From NCBI GenBank assembly GCA_046294345.1, contig JBKBJT010000003.1, forward strand, positions 1 to 64,000: DNA of 64,000 nucleotides, in the 5' to 3' direction. The DNA is from Ferrovibrio sp046294345 (lineage in GTDB: Bacteria; Pseudomonadota; Alphaproteobacteria; Ferrovibrionales; Ferrovibrionaceae). The number at the start of each line of letters is the position of its first letter. Within the stretch, counting starts at the first letter, position 1. Positions 1 to 7,962 of the stretch are shown in pieces. A program made the translations under genes and the position numbers. A model generated the notes under the pieces. The model saw nothing but the letters and a program-made list of their open reading frames with translations. It ran no database searches and was not told the DNA's origin.

Positions 1-24
1 CGCCGAGACGGTGGGGAGTTGCAT
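1..24 (-). other. Possible 5' end of a leftward gene leaving the window
   Basis: An ATG read on the minus strand from position 24 opens a frame (MQLPTVSA) that runs off the left edge. A perfect AGGAGG lies at 36-41 on the same strand, giving an 11-nt spacing, a little long but usable. Only eight codons are visible, so neither the product nor the reality of the gene can be judged. Confidence 0.3.
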
Positions 25-385
25 GACGATAAAATCCTCCTGTCAGTGAAGGTCACGCCAATTCATCAAACCGGCCGCCGGACCAACCCGGCCTTTCCGG
101 CAGAACCGCTCCGGTCCCCCCTTACGAGACCCCGGCCGGCCCACCCTTGGCGCATACCTCGGACGGGAGAGTTACAAGAAGCATGCCAGCCTGTTGCGCT
201 GCGGCAGAAGCCAGCCAAAGGCCGATTCCGCCGGGGAAGACGGCGGATTCCGCAGGCAAGCCGCCCCGGCTATGGTCAAAAACTATGCTGCGTGAAGCAT
301 TGTGGTGCTTTTTTAAGCACAGATGGGCGGGGTGGCGCGGAATTCGGCGCCTTCGGGTCGCCTCGGGACTTATTGCGCCAAGGAT
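25..385. other. Non-coding stretch at the left edge
   Basis: About 360 bases without a convincing gene. Frames open here on the plus strand are arginine- and alanine-rich shadows. The only structure I see is a weak hairpin at 305-320 (GTGCTT, loop TTTT, AAGCAC) without a T-run, so I do not call it a terminator. A promoter for the possible leftward gene at the edge may lie here but is not recognisable. Confidence 0.4.
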
Positions 386-805
386 CTATTGCGGTTGGGG
401 CCCGGTGGGCAGCGGCGGGGTGGCGCGGTCAATCATCCGGTTGACGGCTTCGGCCGGTGGCGGCGGGAGGGCGGCGCTCTTGGTCCGCTCGATCTCCTCG
501 CCCTCGTCGCTGCTGGCGGGATACCGGGCCTTCCAGCCGCCGGGAATCCGGTTCTGCGTGACGCCGTATTTCATGTCCGGGAACTCGCGGATGAATTGTT
601 CGGCCTGCTCCCGCGTGTCGAAGACGAAATAAAAGTCTTTCGTCTTGCCATCGGTTTTTTCGCGTTCGACGGTGACGATATAGCCGTAGCCCGGCGCGTA
701 TTCGATCCGCGAATGATCGAGAGAGTAACAGGTGAAGCCGGCGAGCTGGGTGACGATCAGCATAACGGCGAAAATCCGGAGCAGTGTGCGGCGCTGGATG
801 TGCAT
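386..805 (-). CDS. Hypothetical membrane-anchored or secreted small protein
   Basis: A 139-residue protein with a basic N-terminus, one hydrophobic segment at about residues 9-26 and a cysteine at 26. This suggests a signal peptide or single membrane anchor. The context around the cysteine is not a clean lipobox. The body is polar and the last 40 residues are proline-rich. No family is recognised. The gene starts 12 nt after the stop of the beta-barrel gene upstream. Its ribosome site (GGAG about 8 nt before ATG) overlaps the end of that gene, so the two are probably one operon and may both act at the envelope. Function unknown. Confidence 0.65.
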   Translation of the reverse strand: MHIQRRTLLRIFAVMLIVTQLAGFTCYSLDHSRIEYAPGYGYIVTVEREKTDGKTKDFYFVFDTREQAEQFIREFPDMKYGVTQNRIPGGWKARYPASSDEGEEIERTKSAALPPPPAEAVNRMIDRATPPLPTGPQPQ

Positions 806-817
806 GGGCTCGTCTCC

Positions 818-1735
818 TCAGAATCGCCAGGCCAGCCCGCCGCCAAAGCGGGTGGCGTTGCCGCGGGCATTTTCGATATCGCGGTCGGCACGCAGGCTGA
901 GATCAAGATCGGGCAGGATGCGCCAGACCACGCTGGCGCCCAGCGTGCCCCAGTCGTCATCCAGCGCGAGCGATGTGGCTTGTGTGCGCTGATGCAGCAC
1001 TTCGGTCCAGCCCAGGCTGGCGCCGATTTTCACGCTGCCGGAAAGCCAGTAGCCAACGGAAAAATCGGCCAGCCGCGAATTGACCTGGCCGCTGTCGCTG
1101 CTGTTGCCGTTATTGAGCTGCGGCCGCGAATAGTCGGTTTCGCTGCGCAGCCGCGCATAGGCAAGCAGCAGCGCGAAATCGACAGGGCCGACAGGACCGG
1201 CCAGCATCAGGAATGGCGCGACGCGATTGCTGCTGCCCTCGCGGTCGGTGCGGCTGTCGGCCAGGCCGGTCTTGCTGACGAAGATTTCGCGGCCGTCCTC
1301 GCGGCGATGCTGCAGCGACAGGCCGGCGGACAGAAAAGGCGTGATGAAGACGCCGCCGCTGATGCCGAGAATGCCGATATCGGCATCGCTGTGCAGCACC
1401 TCGTTGGCGAAATCGCGTTTGCCATCGCGCCAGGCATGACCGGCTTCGATGCGGCCGAAGCCGCGTTCACCGATGCCGGCTTCCAGCCCGGCCATGACCT
1501 GATGATTGCGGCCGAAGCCGATGCGGGCATCGGCGTCACTGCGCAGCGGTGCATGGGCGCCGCCATAACCGAGCGTCGCCTGCCAGTGATGCAGGAAAGC
1601 CTGACTTGGCCGGGCGAGGCGGAAAAGGTCGTCCTCGGTGGTGGGGTCGTCGTCAGGCGGCGCGACGGTCTGGCCCTGGACCGGTGAAGCCAGCAGGGCC
1701 AGCAGGAAACCGCAGGCAGGACGAATCGGCAGCAT
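818..1735 (-). CDS. Predicted outer-membrane beta-barrel protein
   Basis: A 305-residue protein with a signal peptide (hydrophobic segment ending near residue 22, VQGQ). It is followed by a long series of alternating polar/hydrophobic strands with many glycines, and it ends in phenylalanine (GGGLAWRF), the usual C-terminal signature for barrel insertion by the BAM machinery. The first 30 mature residues are acidic. It looks like a small barrel of unknown substrate, not a TonB receptor or a classical porin. First gene of a two-gene leftward unit with the small membrane protein at 386-805. The long frame on the opposite strand is low-complexity and is taken as a shadow. Confidence 0.7.
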   Translation of the reverse strand: MLPIRPACGFLLALLASPVQGQTVAPPDDDPTTEDDLFRLARPSQAFLHHWQATLGYGGAHAPLRSDADARIGFGRNHQVMAGLEAGIGERGFGRIEAGHAWRDGKRDFANEVLHSDADIGILGISGGVFITPFLSAGLSLQHRREDGREIFVSKTGLADSRTDREGSSNRVAPFLMLAGPVGPVDFALLLAYARLRSETDYSRPQLNNGNSSDSGQVNSRLADFSVGYWLSGSVKIGASLGWTEVLHQRTQATSLALDDDWGTLGASVVWRILPDLDLSLRADRDIENARGNATRFGGGLAWRF

Positions 1736-1816
1736 GCGGAGGGCAGGCTAGCACCGCCCCGGGACCCGGCCAATCCGGAAAGTTGTAGTCGGTGGACTTA
1801 CAACAGCCTGAGGGCG

Positions 1817-2200
1817 TTATTTTCCATCCGGCTCGAACTGCAGCGCCGCACCGTTGATGCAATAGCGCAGGCCGGTGGGCTGCGGCCCGTCCTCGAAGAC
1901 ATGGCCGAGATGGCCCTGGCAGTTGGCGCAATGCACCTCGGTGCGGCGCATGCCGTAGCTGGTGTCGATCTGGGCGGCGACATTCTCGGCCACCGCCGGG
2001 GCCCAGAAACTGGGCCAGCCGCTGCCGCTCTCATATTTGGTGGCTGAGCCGAACAGCTCAGTGCCGCAGCCGGCACAGTAATACTTGCCGGCGCGTTTTT
2101 CATAATTCAGCGGGCTGGAGCCCGGCCGCTCGGTGCCATGGCCGCGCAGCACGCGCTCGGCCTCGGACGAAAGGGGTTTGGCGGGTTTGCTGTCGGGCAT
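1817..2200 (-). CDS. msrB: Peptide-methionine (R)-S-oxide reductase MsrB
   Basis: Reduces methionine-R-sulfoxide residues in proteins using thioredoxin-type reductant. The 127-residue product is a stand-alone MsrB domain. Zinc ligands are the pairs CAGC (C42, C45) and CANC (C91, C94). The catalytic cysteine is C114 in RYCIN. The fold signature SGWPSFW is present near 60-66. The start at 2200 (MPDSKP) gives the normal family length. The frame stays open upstream but that extension has no family similarity. Divergent from the lipoprotein gene at 2314, so the 113-bp gap must hold both promoters. Confidence 0.95.
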   Translation of the reverse strand: MPDSKPAKPLSSEAERVLRGHGTERPGSSPLNYEKRAGKYYCAGCGTELFGSATKYESGSGWPSFWAPAVAENVAAQIDTSYGMRRTEVHCANCQGHLGHVFEDGPQPTGLRYCINGAALQFEPDGK

Positions 2201-2313
2201 GGCGGCCTCCGTGTCTGCCTCCAATCTAACGTGCCACCGGCATTTGGGGAGGGGTCGCTTGCCTGAAACACAACCGGTTTGCCATAGTCTCGACAACCGG
2301 GGGTGACTGAACC

Positions 2314-3240
2314 ATGCGACGAATATCGATGCTTGGGCTACTGGTCCTGCTTGCAGCCTGCCATACCACGTCGCAGACACGAGAGACCGTTCCCGCTATG
2401 CAGATGCCGCCGCGCCCGGAGGCGACCGGCCGGATCGTTATTTTCAGACTGGAAGAAGACAGGATGAAGGGCTACGCGCCGCCTTTGCTGCCGGTCGTGA
2501 GCCTGAACGGCGAAAGCCTTGGCGAATTTCCCGCCAATACCCTGACCATCCGCGATGTCGTGCCCGGCGAATATCAGATTGCCGTTTCAAATGCCTCGAA
2601 ACCCGAAACAGAGACAGACGCCATCAAACCGCTGAAGGCGACGCTCAAGGCAGGCGATGAATGGTACATCGAAACCGGGGTGAAAATAGACGACTGCCAG
2701 GGTCCGAAAATTCAGAACACGATGCCTCGGACCGGGGTGCTGGAAGTCGATGCCGTGACCGGTATTTTCGATCTGCTCCGGGTGGCCCACATGGCCGCGA
2801 ATACATCCTGCGCCTCCTTGCTGCAGCTTGACCCCGCCTGGCCGCAGACGGCCCGTTGGCGACTTAATCCGCTGCTGCAGAAACAGGGTGCGGCACCACT
2901 AGAAACCAGCCTGCCTTCGGAAAAGCCGATCCCGCAATCGGACCTGCCCTGGAGCGACGCCGAACGCGCCATCCGCTATCATTTCGATTCAAGCCCTGAA
3001 CTGTATAAGCCATTCATCGATCCAGCCGGGCGCGGCACTTTGATGCTGAAGGCAGTAATGTTGTCGGGCGGTAACGGCGGTGTGCAAGCCGGCCCCTATG
3101 AAGTCCCGGTCATGGTGGAATACCTTCACATCGATGAGGACATGATGGTGGGCCGTTATGTGAAGCGGTCGCTGCGCTATACCCTGCGCCGTGATGAAAG
3201 AGACATACTGACGGTCGCCACTTGGTCGGATGGCAACTGA
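2314..3240 (+). CDS. Predicted lipoprotein, DUF2846-like
   Basis: A 308-residue protein with a lipoprotein signal peptide: basic start MRRIS, hydrophobic run, lipobox LAAC with Cys17. Residues about 38-120 (GRIVIFRLEED through VVPGEYQIAVS) resemble the DUF2846 beta-sandwich found in many proteobacterial lipoproteins. The C-terminal half is unassigned. Likely anchored in the inner leaflet of the outer membrane or in the inner membrane. It converges with parB, leaving only 5 nt between stops, so no independent terminator is visible. Function unknown. Confidence 0.75.
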   Translation: MRRISMLGLLVLLAACHTTSQTRETVPAMQMPPRPEATGRIVIFRLEEDRMKGYAPPLLPVVSLNGESLGEFPANTLTIRDVVPGEYQIAVSNASKPETETDAIKPLKATLKAGDEWYIETGVKIDDCQGPKIQNTMPRTGVLEVDAVTGIFDLLRVAHMAANTSCASLLQLDPAWPQTARWRLNPLLQKQGAAPLETSLPSEKPIPQSDLPWSDAERAIRYHFDSSPELYKPFIDPAGRGTLMLKAVMLSGGNGGVQAGPYEVPVMVEYLHIDEDMMVGRYVKRSLRYTLRRDERDILTVATWSDGN

Positions 3241-3245
3241 GCCAG

Positions 3246-4181
3246 TTACCGCCGGCTGAGCTTCTTCGCCAGCTCGTCGAGCTGTTCCAGCTTCTGGTAA
3301 TGCAGGATCAGGCGGCCGGCTTCGGGATTGCCCGGTTCGCCTTCCACTTCCACCTTCAGCCCAAGCGCGGCCGCCAGGCCGCGCTCGAAGGCCAGCGTGT
3401 CGGCATCCTTTTTCGCGGCCGCTTCGTCGCCCGGTTTCTTTGCCGCCGCCGATGACGGCGGACGGCCGGGCTTCTTGCCGCTGGGGCCGGCGGCCACCGC
3501 CTTGCCCACGGCGACCAGCTTCTCGACCTCGCGCACGGAGAGGCTGCCCTCGACGATGCGCTGGGCGAGCTGTTCGGCCAGCGGATGGCCGATCAGCGGG
3601 CGGGCCTGGCCGGCGGAAAGCTTGCCGTCGGTGATCATCTGCACGACGGGCCGGGGCAGCTGCAGCAGGCGCATGATGTTGGCGACATGGCTGCGGCTCT
3701 TGCCGATCACCTGGGCGATCTGTTCGGCCGAGTAGCCGAATTCGTCGGTGAGCTTGAGGAAAGCGCCGGCCTCTTCGACCGCGTTCAGGTCCTCGCGCTG
3801 CAAATTCTCGATCAGGCCGATTTCCAGCGCGTCGCGGTCGGAAATCTCCTTCACCACCGCGGGCAGGGTATGCAGCTTGGCGATCTGGGCAGCGCGCCAG
3901 CGGCGTTCGCCGGCGATGATCTCGTAATTGCCAGGCGTGGCCGATTTGCGCACCAGCAGGGGCTGCAGCACGCCCTTTTCCTTGATCGACTGGGCCAATT
4001 CCTCGAGCTGCTCGCGCACAAAGGTCTTGCGCGGCTGGTAGGGGTTGGGCTTGAGCTGCTCGATGGGAATTTCGCGCAGGCCACGCGGTGCGGCCGCCGC
4101 CTCGCCATCCTTGCCCGGCGTCTCGCCCATCAGGGCGGCAAGGCCACGGCCCAGACCGCGGCGTTTCGGATCGTCGATCAT
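3246..4181 (-). CDS. parB: Chromosome-partitioning protein ParB
   Basis: Binds parS sites, loads and spreads as a CTP-dependent clamp, and is moved by ParA to segregate the origin region. The 311-residue protein has the N-terminal ParA-contact motif LGRGLAALMGE (10-20), the ParB N-domain with GERRWRAAQ (91-99) and ENLQRED (125-131), a helix-turn-helix at about 151-175, a lysine/alanine-rich linker (about 230-262), and a C-terminal dimerisation domain. It follows parA by 111 bp, which contain a palindromic repeat element. Candidate parS targets lie at 5795-7894. Confidence 0.97.
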   Translation of the reverse strand: MIDDPKRRGLGRGLAALMGETPGKDGEAAAAPRGLREIPIEQLKPNPYQPRKTFVREQLEELAQSIKEKGVLQPLLVRKSATPGNYEIIAGERRWRAAQIAKLHTLPAVVKEISDRDALEIGLIENLQREDLNAVEEAGAFLKLTDEFGYSAEQIAQVIGKSRSHVANIMRLLQLPRPVVQMITDGKLSAGQARPLIGHPLAEQLAQRIVEGSLSVREVEKLVAVGKAVAAGPSGKKPGRPPSSAAAKKPGDEAAAKKDADTLAFERGLAAALGLKVEVEGEPGNPEAGRLILHYQKLEQLDELAKKLSRR

Positions 4182-4204
4182 CTCTACTCAATACCTTCCT
4201 GACC

Positions 4205-4281
4205 GGTCATCCCGGCCAAGCGCAGCGCGAGCCGGGATCCCATTTCAAAATGGGATGCCGGGTCAAACGCCCGGCATGACG
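4205..4281. repeat. REP-like palindromic element between parA and parB
   Basis: The gap between parA and parB is filled by nested inverted repeats. The centre is a perfect 9-bp stem, ATCCCATTT / AAATGGGAT, with a 2-nt loop (4237-4256). The outer arms begin with GGTCATCCCGGCC and end with CCCGGCATGACG. The wording resembles the dispersed intergenic palindromes with GTCATGCCGGG and GGCCGGGATGAC ends common in alphaproteobacterial genomes (from memory, not searched). As RNA it would form a strong hairpin inside the parAB message. Confidence 0.7.
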
Positions 4282-4292
4282 AAAACAAAAAA

Positions 4293-5123
4293 CTACGCCG
4301 CAGTCCGCAAGGCCTGCTCGCGTTTGATCACCTCGCGGGCCAGCGCCATGTAGGCGGTGCTGCCCGGCGCGCGGTGATCGTAGATCAGCGCGGGCACGCC
4401 ATGGCTGGGCGCCTCCGAGATGCGCACGTTGCGCGGGATGACCGTCTCGTAGACCTTGTCGCCAAGGAAGCCGCGCACGTCCGCCGCGACCTGATCGGAC
4501 AGGTTGTTGCGCTTGTCGAACATGGTGAGCACCACGCCCTGCACATCCAGCGTCGGGTTGAGCGTGCCGCGGATGCGCTCGACCGTGCGCAGCAACTGGC
4601 CCAGGCCTTCCAGCGCAAAGAACTCGCATTGCAGCGGCACCAGCACGGCATCGGCGGCCACCATGGCATTCACGGTGAGCAGCGTCAGCGACGGCGGGCA
4701 GTCGATCAGCACATGGTCGAAACCGCCCACGCGGCCCTCGATGGCATCCTTCAGCCGATGCTGGCGACGATCGAGATCCATCATCTCCAGCTCGGCGCCG
4801 GCCAGCTCCACATTGGCCGGCACGATCATCAGGTTGGGTACCTTGGTGGGCCGGATCACTTCGTCCAGCTCGGCCGCGCCCATCAGCAATTCATAGGTGC
4901 CGGGTTCACGCTCGTCATGGGTCAGGCCAAGGCCGGTGGAGGCGTTGCCCTGCGGATCGCTGTCGATCAGCAGCACGCGTTCGCCCACGGCGGCCAGAGC
5001 GGTGGCCAGATTGATGGCCGTGGTGGTCTTGCCCACGCCGCCCTTCTGGTTGGCCACCGCCAGCACGCGGCCCATGCGCAGGTTAGGATTGCCGGCCGTC
5101 TGTTCCTGATCTGTACTGGTCAC
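4293..5123 (-). CDS. parA: Chromosome-partitioning ATPase ParA
   Basis: MinD/ParA-type ATPase that drives ParB-parS complexes across the nucleoid. The deviant Walker A NQKGGVGKTT is at about residues 25-34 (signature lysine K27, P-loop lysine K32) and Walker B-like HVLIDCPPS follows. I take the GTG at 5123 as start, giving 276 residues. It overlaps the rsmG stop in a GTGA, the usual sign of translational coupling. An ATG at 5075 (MGRVLA) would also leave a complete ATPase. Part of the leftward run mnmG-rsmG-parA-parB. Confidence 0.97.
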   Translation of the reverse strand: MTSTDQEQTAGNPNLRMGRVLAVANQKGGVGKTTTAINLATALAAVGERVLLIDSDPQGNASTGLGLTHDEREPGTYELLMGAAELDEVIRPTKVPNLMIVPANVELAGAELEMMDLDRRQHRLKDAIEGRVGGFDHVLIDCPPSLTLLTVNAMVAADAVLVPLQCEFFALEGLGQLLRTVERIRGTLNPTLDVQGVVLTMFDKRNNLSDQVAADVRGFLGDKVYETVIPRNVRISEAPSHGVPALIYDHRAPGSTAYMALAREVIKREQALRTAA

Positions 5124-5776
5124 GCGGCTTCGAGCCCCCTCATCCGCACAATGCGCGCCTGCGCCTCGGTCTGGCTCGGCAGCAGGTCGAGCGCCTGAAT
5201 TGTCCAATATCGCCGGGCCTCGGTCAATTCATCCCCGGCCTGCCGGCCCTTGGGAAAGAGATAAACCGTGTCGGGCCCGGCCAGACGATGGGCCAGCGGG
5301 ATCAGGTCTTTCAGTGCGGCGAGCGCGCGGGCCGAGATCACCTGCGGCGCGCCGCCCATGGCCGCATGCAGGGCTGCGGGCTCAACTGCCTCGATGCGTT
5401 TCATGTGAACCGTGACATGGCCGCCCAGCCCCATGGTCCGCGCGGCTTCGCGCAGGAAGGTGGCCTTGCGCTGGTCGCTTTCCACCAGATGCACGGTTTC
5501 AATGCCTAAAGCAGCGATCACCAGGCCGGGGAAGCCGCCGCCCGAGCCGAGATCGAGCCAGCGGACGGTGCCTTCCGGCGCGAGGGGCAGAAGCTGGGCG
5601 GAATCCAGGAAATGCCGCTGCCAGAGCTGCGGCAGGGTGTTGGGGGCCACCAGATTGATGGCCTTCTGCCATTTGGCGACCTGAGCGGCATATAGGGTCA
5701 GGCGTTCAAGCGCCTGATCGCTGCAGCCGGTGGCTTTCTGGAACTCCTGCGGGGTCATGGCCGGGTTATGGCGCAT
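5120..5776 (-). CDS. rsmG: 16S rRNA (guanine-N7)-methyltransferase RsmG
   Basis: SAM-dependent methylation of G527 (E. coli numbering) in 16S rRNA. The 218-residue product has the SAM-binding glycine loop LDLGSGGGFPGL at about 74-85, followed by VESDQRKATFL, both typical of RsmG (GidB). Two starts are possible, 5776 (MRHNPAM) and 5758 (MTPQEF); I keep the longer. It lies 68 bp after mnmG, and that gap carries a degenerate parS-like site. Its stop overlaps the parA start. Confidence 0.95.
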   Translation of the reverse strand: MRHNPAMTPQEFQKATGCSDQALERLTLYAAQVAKWQKAINLVAPNTLPQLWQRHFLDSAQLLPLAPEGTVRWLDLGSGGGFPGLVIAALGIETVHLVESDQRKATFLREAARTMGLGGHVTVHMKRIEAVEPAALHAAMGGAPQVISARALAALKDLIPLAHRLAGPDTVYLFPKGRQAGDELTEARRYWTIQALDLLPSQTEAQARIVRMRGLEAA

Positions 5777-5794
5777 GGCGGAGGTGTTGTCAGG

Positions 5795-5810
5795 TGTTTC
5801 CCGTGGAAAA
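5795..5810. promoter_or_regulatory. Degenerate parS-like site between mnmG and rsmG
   Basis: TGTTTCCCGTGGAAAA matches the ParB site consensus TGTTTCACGTGAAACA at 13 of 16 positions and keeps partial dyad symmetry. Binding would be weaker than at the perfect sites at 7833 and 7879. Confidence 0.5.
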
Positions 5811-5844
5811 GCCGGGCGGCTGATCAGAAAATAGCGGAAAACCG

Positions 5845-7743
5845 CTATTCGGCGGCTTCGATGCCCTGCCGGCGGGCCTTTTTGACATAGCCCAGCAGGG
5901 CCGAGAGCGCCGCCGGGGTGACGCCGGAGATGCGGGCGGCCTGGCCCAGCGTGGCCGGCCGGTGCTGCTTCAGCTTGGTCCGCACCTCGTTGGAGAGGCC
6001 GCCGATGGCGTCGTAATCCAGCGCTTCAGGCAGGACCAGGCCCTCGTCCTTGCGGAAGGCCAGGATGTCGGCCTCCTGTCGCTCCATGTAGCCGGCATAC
6101 CGCCCGTCGATCTCAAGCTGCTCGACCACGTCGGGGCGCAGGCCATGCAGTTCGGGCCAGATCTCGGCCAGCCGGGCCACGGTCATGTCGGGATAGCCCA
6201 GCAGGGTGGCGGCCGAGCGGATCTGGCCGTCCTGGTTCACGTTCAGGCCGCGCCTGACCAGTTCGGGCGGGGTGAATTTCAGGGCGCGGACCAGCGCGCG
6301 GGCCTCGGCGAGGGTTTTTTCCTTGGTTTTCCAGGCTGTTTCACGTGAAATTCCCACGCAGCCGATCTCCAGACCCAAGGGGGTGAGACGCTGGTCGGCA
6401 TTGTCGGCACGCAGGCTCAGGCGGTATTCCGCCCGGCTGGTGAACATGCGGTAGGGCTCGCGGGTGCCGAGGCTGACCAGATCGTCGACCAGCACGCCGA
6501 TATAGGCATCGGCGCGGTCTAGGATGAAGCCTCTACCCTCGCCGCTCCCGTTTCCGCCCAGATTTCCGGCCGAAAGCGCGGCATTCAGGCCGGCGATCAG
6601 CCCCTGGGCGGCGGCTTCCTCGTAACCCGTGGTGCCGTTGATCTGGCCGGCGAGGTACAGGCCGGGCTGCCGCTTGGTCTCCAAAGTCGGCTTCAATTCA
6701 CGTGGATCAACGAAATCATACTCGATGGCATAGCCCGGCCGCAGCATGACGGCGTTTTCCAGGCCCGGAATGGTCTTCAGCAGCCCGGCCTGCACGTCAC
6801 GCGGCAACGAGGTGGAGATTCCGTTGGGATAGACGGTGTCGTCGTCCAGCCCTTCCGGCTCCAGGAAGATCTGGTGCCGCTCGCGTTCGGCAAAGCGCAC
6901 CACCTTGTCTTCGATGGAGGGGCAATAGCGCGGGCCGGTGCTTTCGATCTGGCCGGAATACATCGGCGCGCGATGCAGGTTCTCGCGGATCAGCGCATGG
7001 CCTGCGGGCGACGTATAGGTGACGCCGCATTGAATCTGCGGCGTGGTGATGCGCTCGGTCAGGAAGCTGAACGGCACCGGCGGATCGTCGGCACCCTGCA
7101 TCTCCAGAGATGCCCAGTCGATGCTTTTGCCATCCAGCCGCGGCGGCGTGCCGGTTTTCAGCCGACCCAGCGAAAAGCCGCATTTTTCAAGGGTTTTCGA
7201 GAGGCCAAGCGACGGCGCCTCGCCCACGCGGCCGGCCGGAATCTTCTCTTCGCCGATATGGATGAGGCCCCGCAGGAAGGTACCGGTGGTGAGGATCACT
7301 TTGGGCGCGGCGAAGAAGGCGCCGTCGCTCGCCAGCACGCCCTTCACCTCGCCATGCTCGATGCGGATGTCTTCCGCCGAGGCCGCATGGATGGTGAGAT
7401 TGGCCTGCTCCTGCAGGATCGCCTGCATGGCCTGGCGATAGAGCTTGCGGTCGGCCTGGCTGCGCGGGCCGCGCACCGCCGGGCCCTTGGATTTGTTGAG
7501 CATGCGGAACTGGATGCCGGCGGCATCGATCACCCGGCCCATCACGCCGTCCAGCGCATCGATCTCGCGCACCAGATGGCCCTTGGCCAGGCCGCCGATG
7601 GCCGGGTTGCACGACATCTCGCCGATCGTCTCGACCTTGTGGGTCAGCAGCAGCGTACGTGCGCCCAGCCGCGCCGCAGCCGCAGCCGCCTCGCAGCCGG
7701 CATGGCCGCCGCCAATGACGATGACATCAAAAGAACCGCTCAT
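5845..7743 (-). CDS. mnmG: tRNA uridine-5-carboxymethylaminomethyl modification enzyme MnmG
   Basis: FAD protein that with MnmE installs the cmnm5 group on U34 of certain tRNAs. The product has 632 residues, the family norm. The N-terminal FAD motif is VIVIGGGHAGCEAA (about 7-20). The MnmG signatures KTGTPPRLDG and QINGTTGYEEAAAQGL are both present, and the C-terminal helical MnmE/tRNA-binding domain is complete (ends GIEAAE). The partner mnmE lies at 11824-13170, separated by unrelated genes. Two perfect parS sites lie just upstream and a 14/16 site lies inside the gene. Confidence 0.97.
   Translation of the reverse strand: MSGSFDVIVIGGGHAGCEAAAAAARLGARTLLLTHKVETIGEMSCNPAIGGLAKGHLVREIDALDGVMGRVIDAAGIQFRMLNKSKGPAVRGPRSQADRKLYRQAMQAILQEQANLTIHAASAEDIRIEHGEVKGVLASDGAFFAAPKVILTTGTFLRGLIHIGEEKIPAGRVGEAPSLGLSKTLEKCGFSLGRLKTGTPPRLDGKSIDWASLEMQGADDPPVPFSFLTERITTPQIQCGVTYTSPAGHALIRENLHRAPMYSGQIESTGPRYCPSIEDKVVRFAERERHQIFLEPEGLDDDTVYPNGISTSLPRDVQAGLLKTIPGLENAVMLRPGYAIEYDFVDPRELKPTLETKRQPGLYLAGQINGTTGYEEAAAQGLIAGLNAALSAGNLGGNGSGEGRGFILDRADAYIGVLVDDLVSLGTREPYRMFTSRAEYRLSLRADNADQRLTPLGLEIGCVGISRETAWKTKEKTLAEARALVRALKFTPPELVRRGLNVNQDGQIRSAATLLGYPDMTVARLAEIWPELHGLRPDVVEQLEIDGRYAGYMERQEADILAFRKDEGLVLPEALDYDAIGGLSNEVRTKLKQHRPATLGQAARISGVTPAALSALLGYVKKARRQGIEAAE
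6337..6352. promoter_or_regulatory. parS-like site inside mnmG
   Basis: TGTTTCACGTGAAATT matches the ParB consensus at 14 of 16 positions; only the last two bases differ. It lies within the mnmG coding sequence, as some parS sites do in other bacteria. Confidence 0.7.
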
Positions 7744-7832
7744 GGCGCGGGGGTATAGGTCAGGCGGCCGGGGCCGTCAAAAGGAATCGCGGCCAGACAC
7801 CCATCAGCCGCATGCCCACGGGAAAAAGGGGG

Positions 7833-7848
7833 TGTTTCACGTGAAACA
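7833..7848. promoter_or_regulatory. parS: parS site (perfect)
   Basis: TGTTTCACGTGAAACA, a 16/16 match to the canonical ParB-binding palindrome. It lies 90 bp upstream of the mnmG start and 46 bp from the second perfect copy. Confidence 0.93.
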
Positions 7849-7878
7849 CCCCAAGGGGGATACTGGAGGGAAATCGGC

Positions 7879-7894
7879 TGTTTCACGTGAAACA
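7879..7894. promoter_or_regulatory. parS: parS site (perfect)
   Basis: A second 16/16 copy of the canonical ParB palindrome, 46 bp (start to start) from the one at 7833. Together they form the strongest predicted ParB nucleation point in the window. Confidence 0.93.
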
Positions 7895-7962
7895 CCCGGC
7901 TACCTGTGAAATGTACCGTTTCTGTTCTCAATAGTCAAGGGATTTTTTGCTGATTCTGCCCA

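Larger units (their letters stand above)
7744..7927. promoter_or_regulatory. parS-bearing region upstream of mnmG
   Basis: A 184-bp gap before the next leftward gene. It must contain the promoter of the mnmG-rsmG-parA-parB run and holds two perfect parS sites, so ParB spreading could feed back on that promoter. No clear -10/-35 pair stands out. Confidence 0.5.

Noticed and set aside
305..320. Hairpin GTGCTT-TTTT-AAGCAC as a terminator for the small membrane gene
   Set aside because: Short stem and no T-run on the relevant side.
323..1687. A long plus-strand open frame across the barrel and small membrane genes
   Set aside because: Its sequence is low-complexity (Ala, Gly, Val, Arg), with no signal or domain. 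The minus-strand genes have a signal peptide, barrel pattern and ribosome sites.
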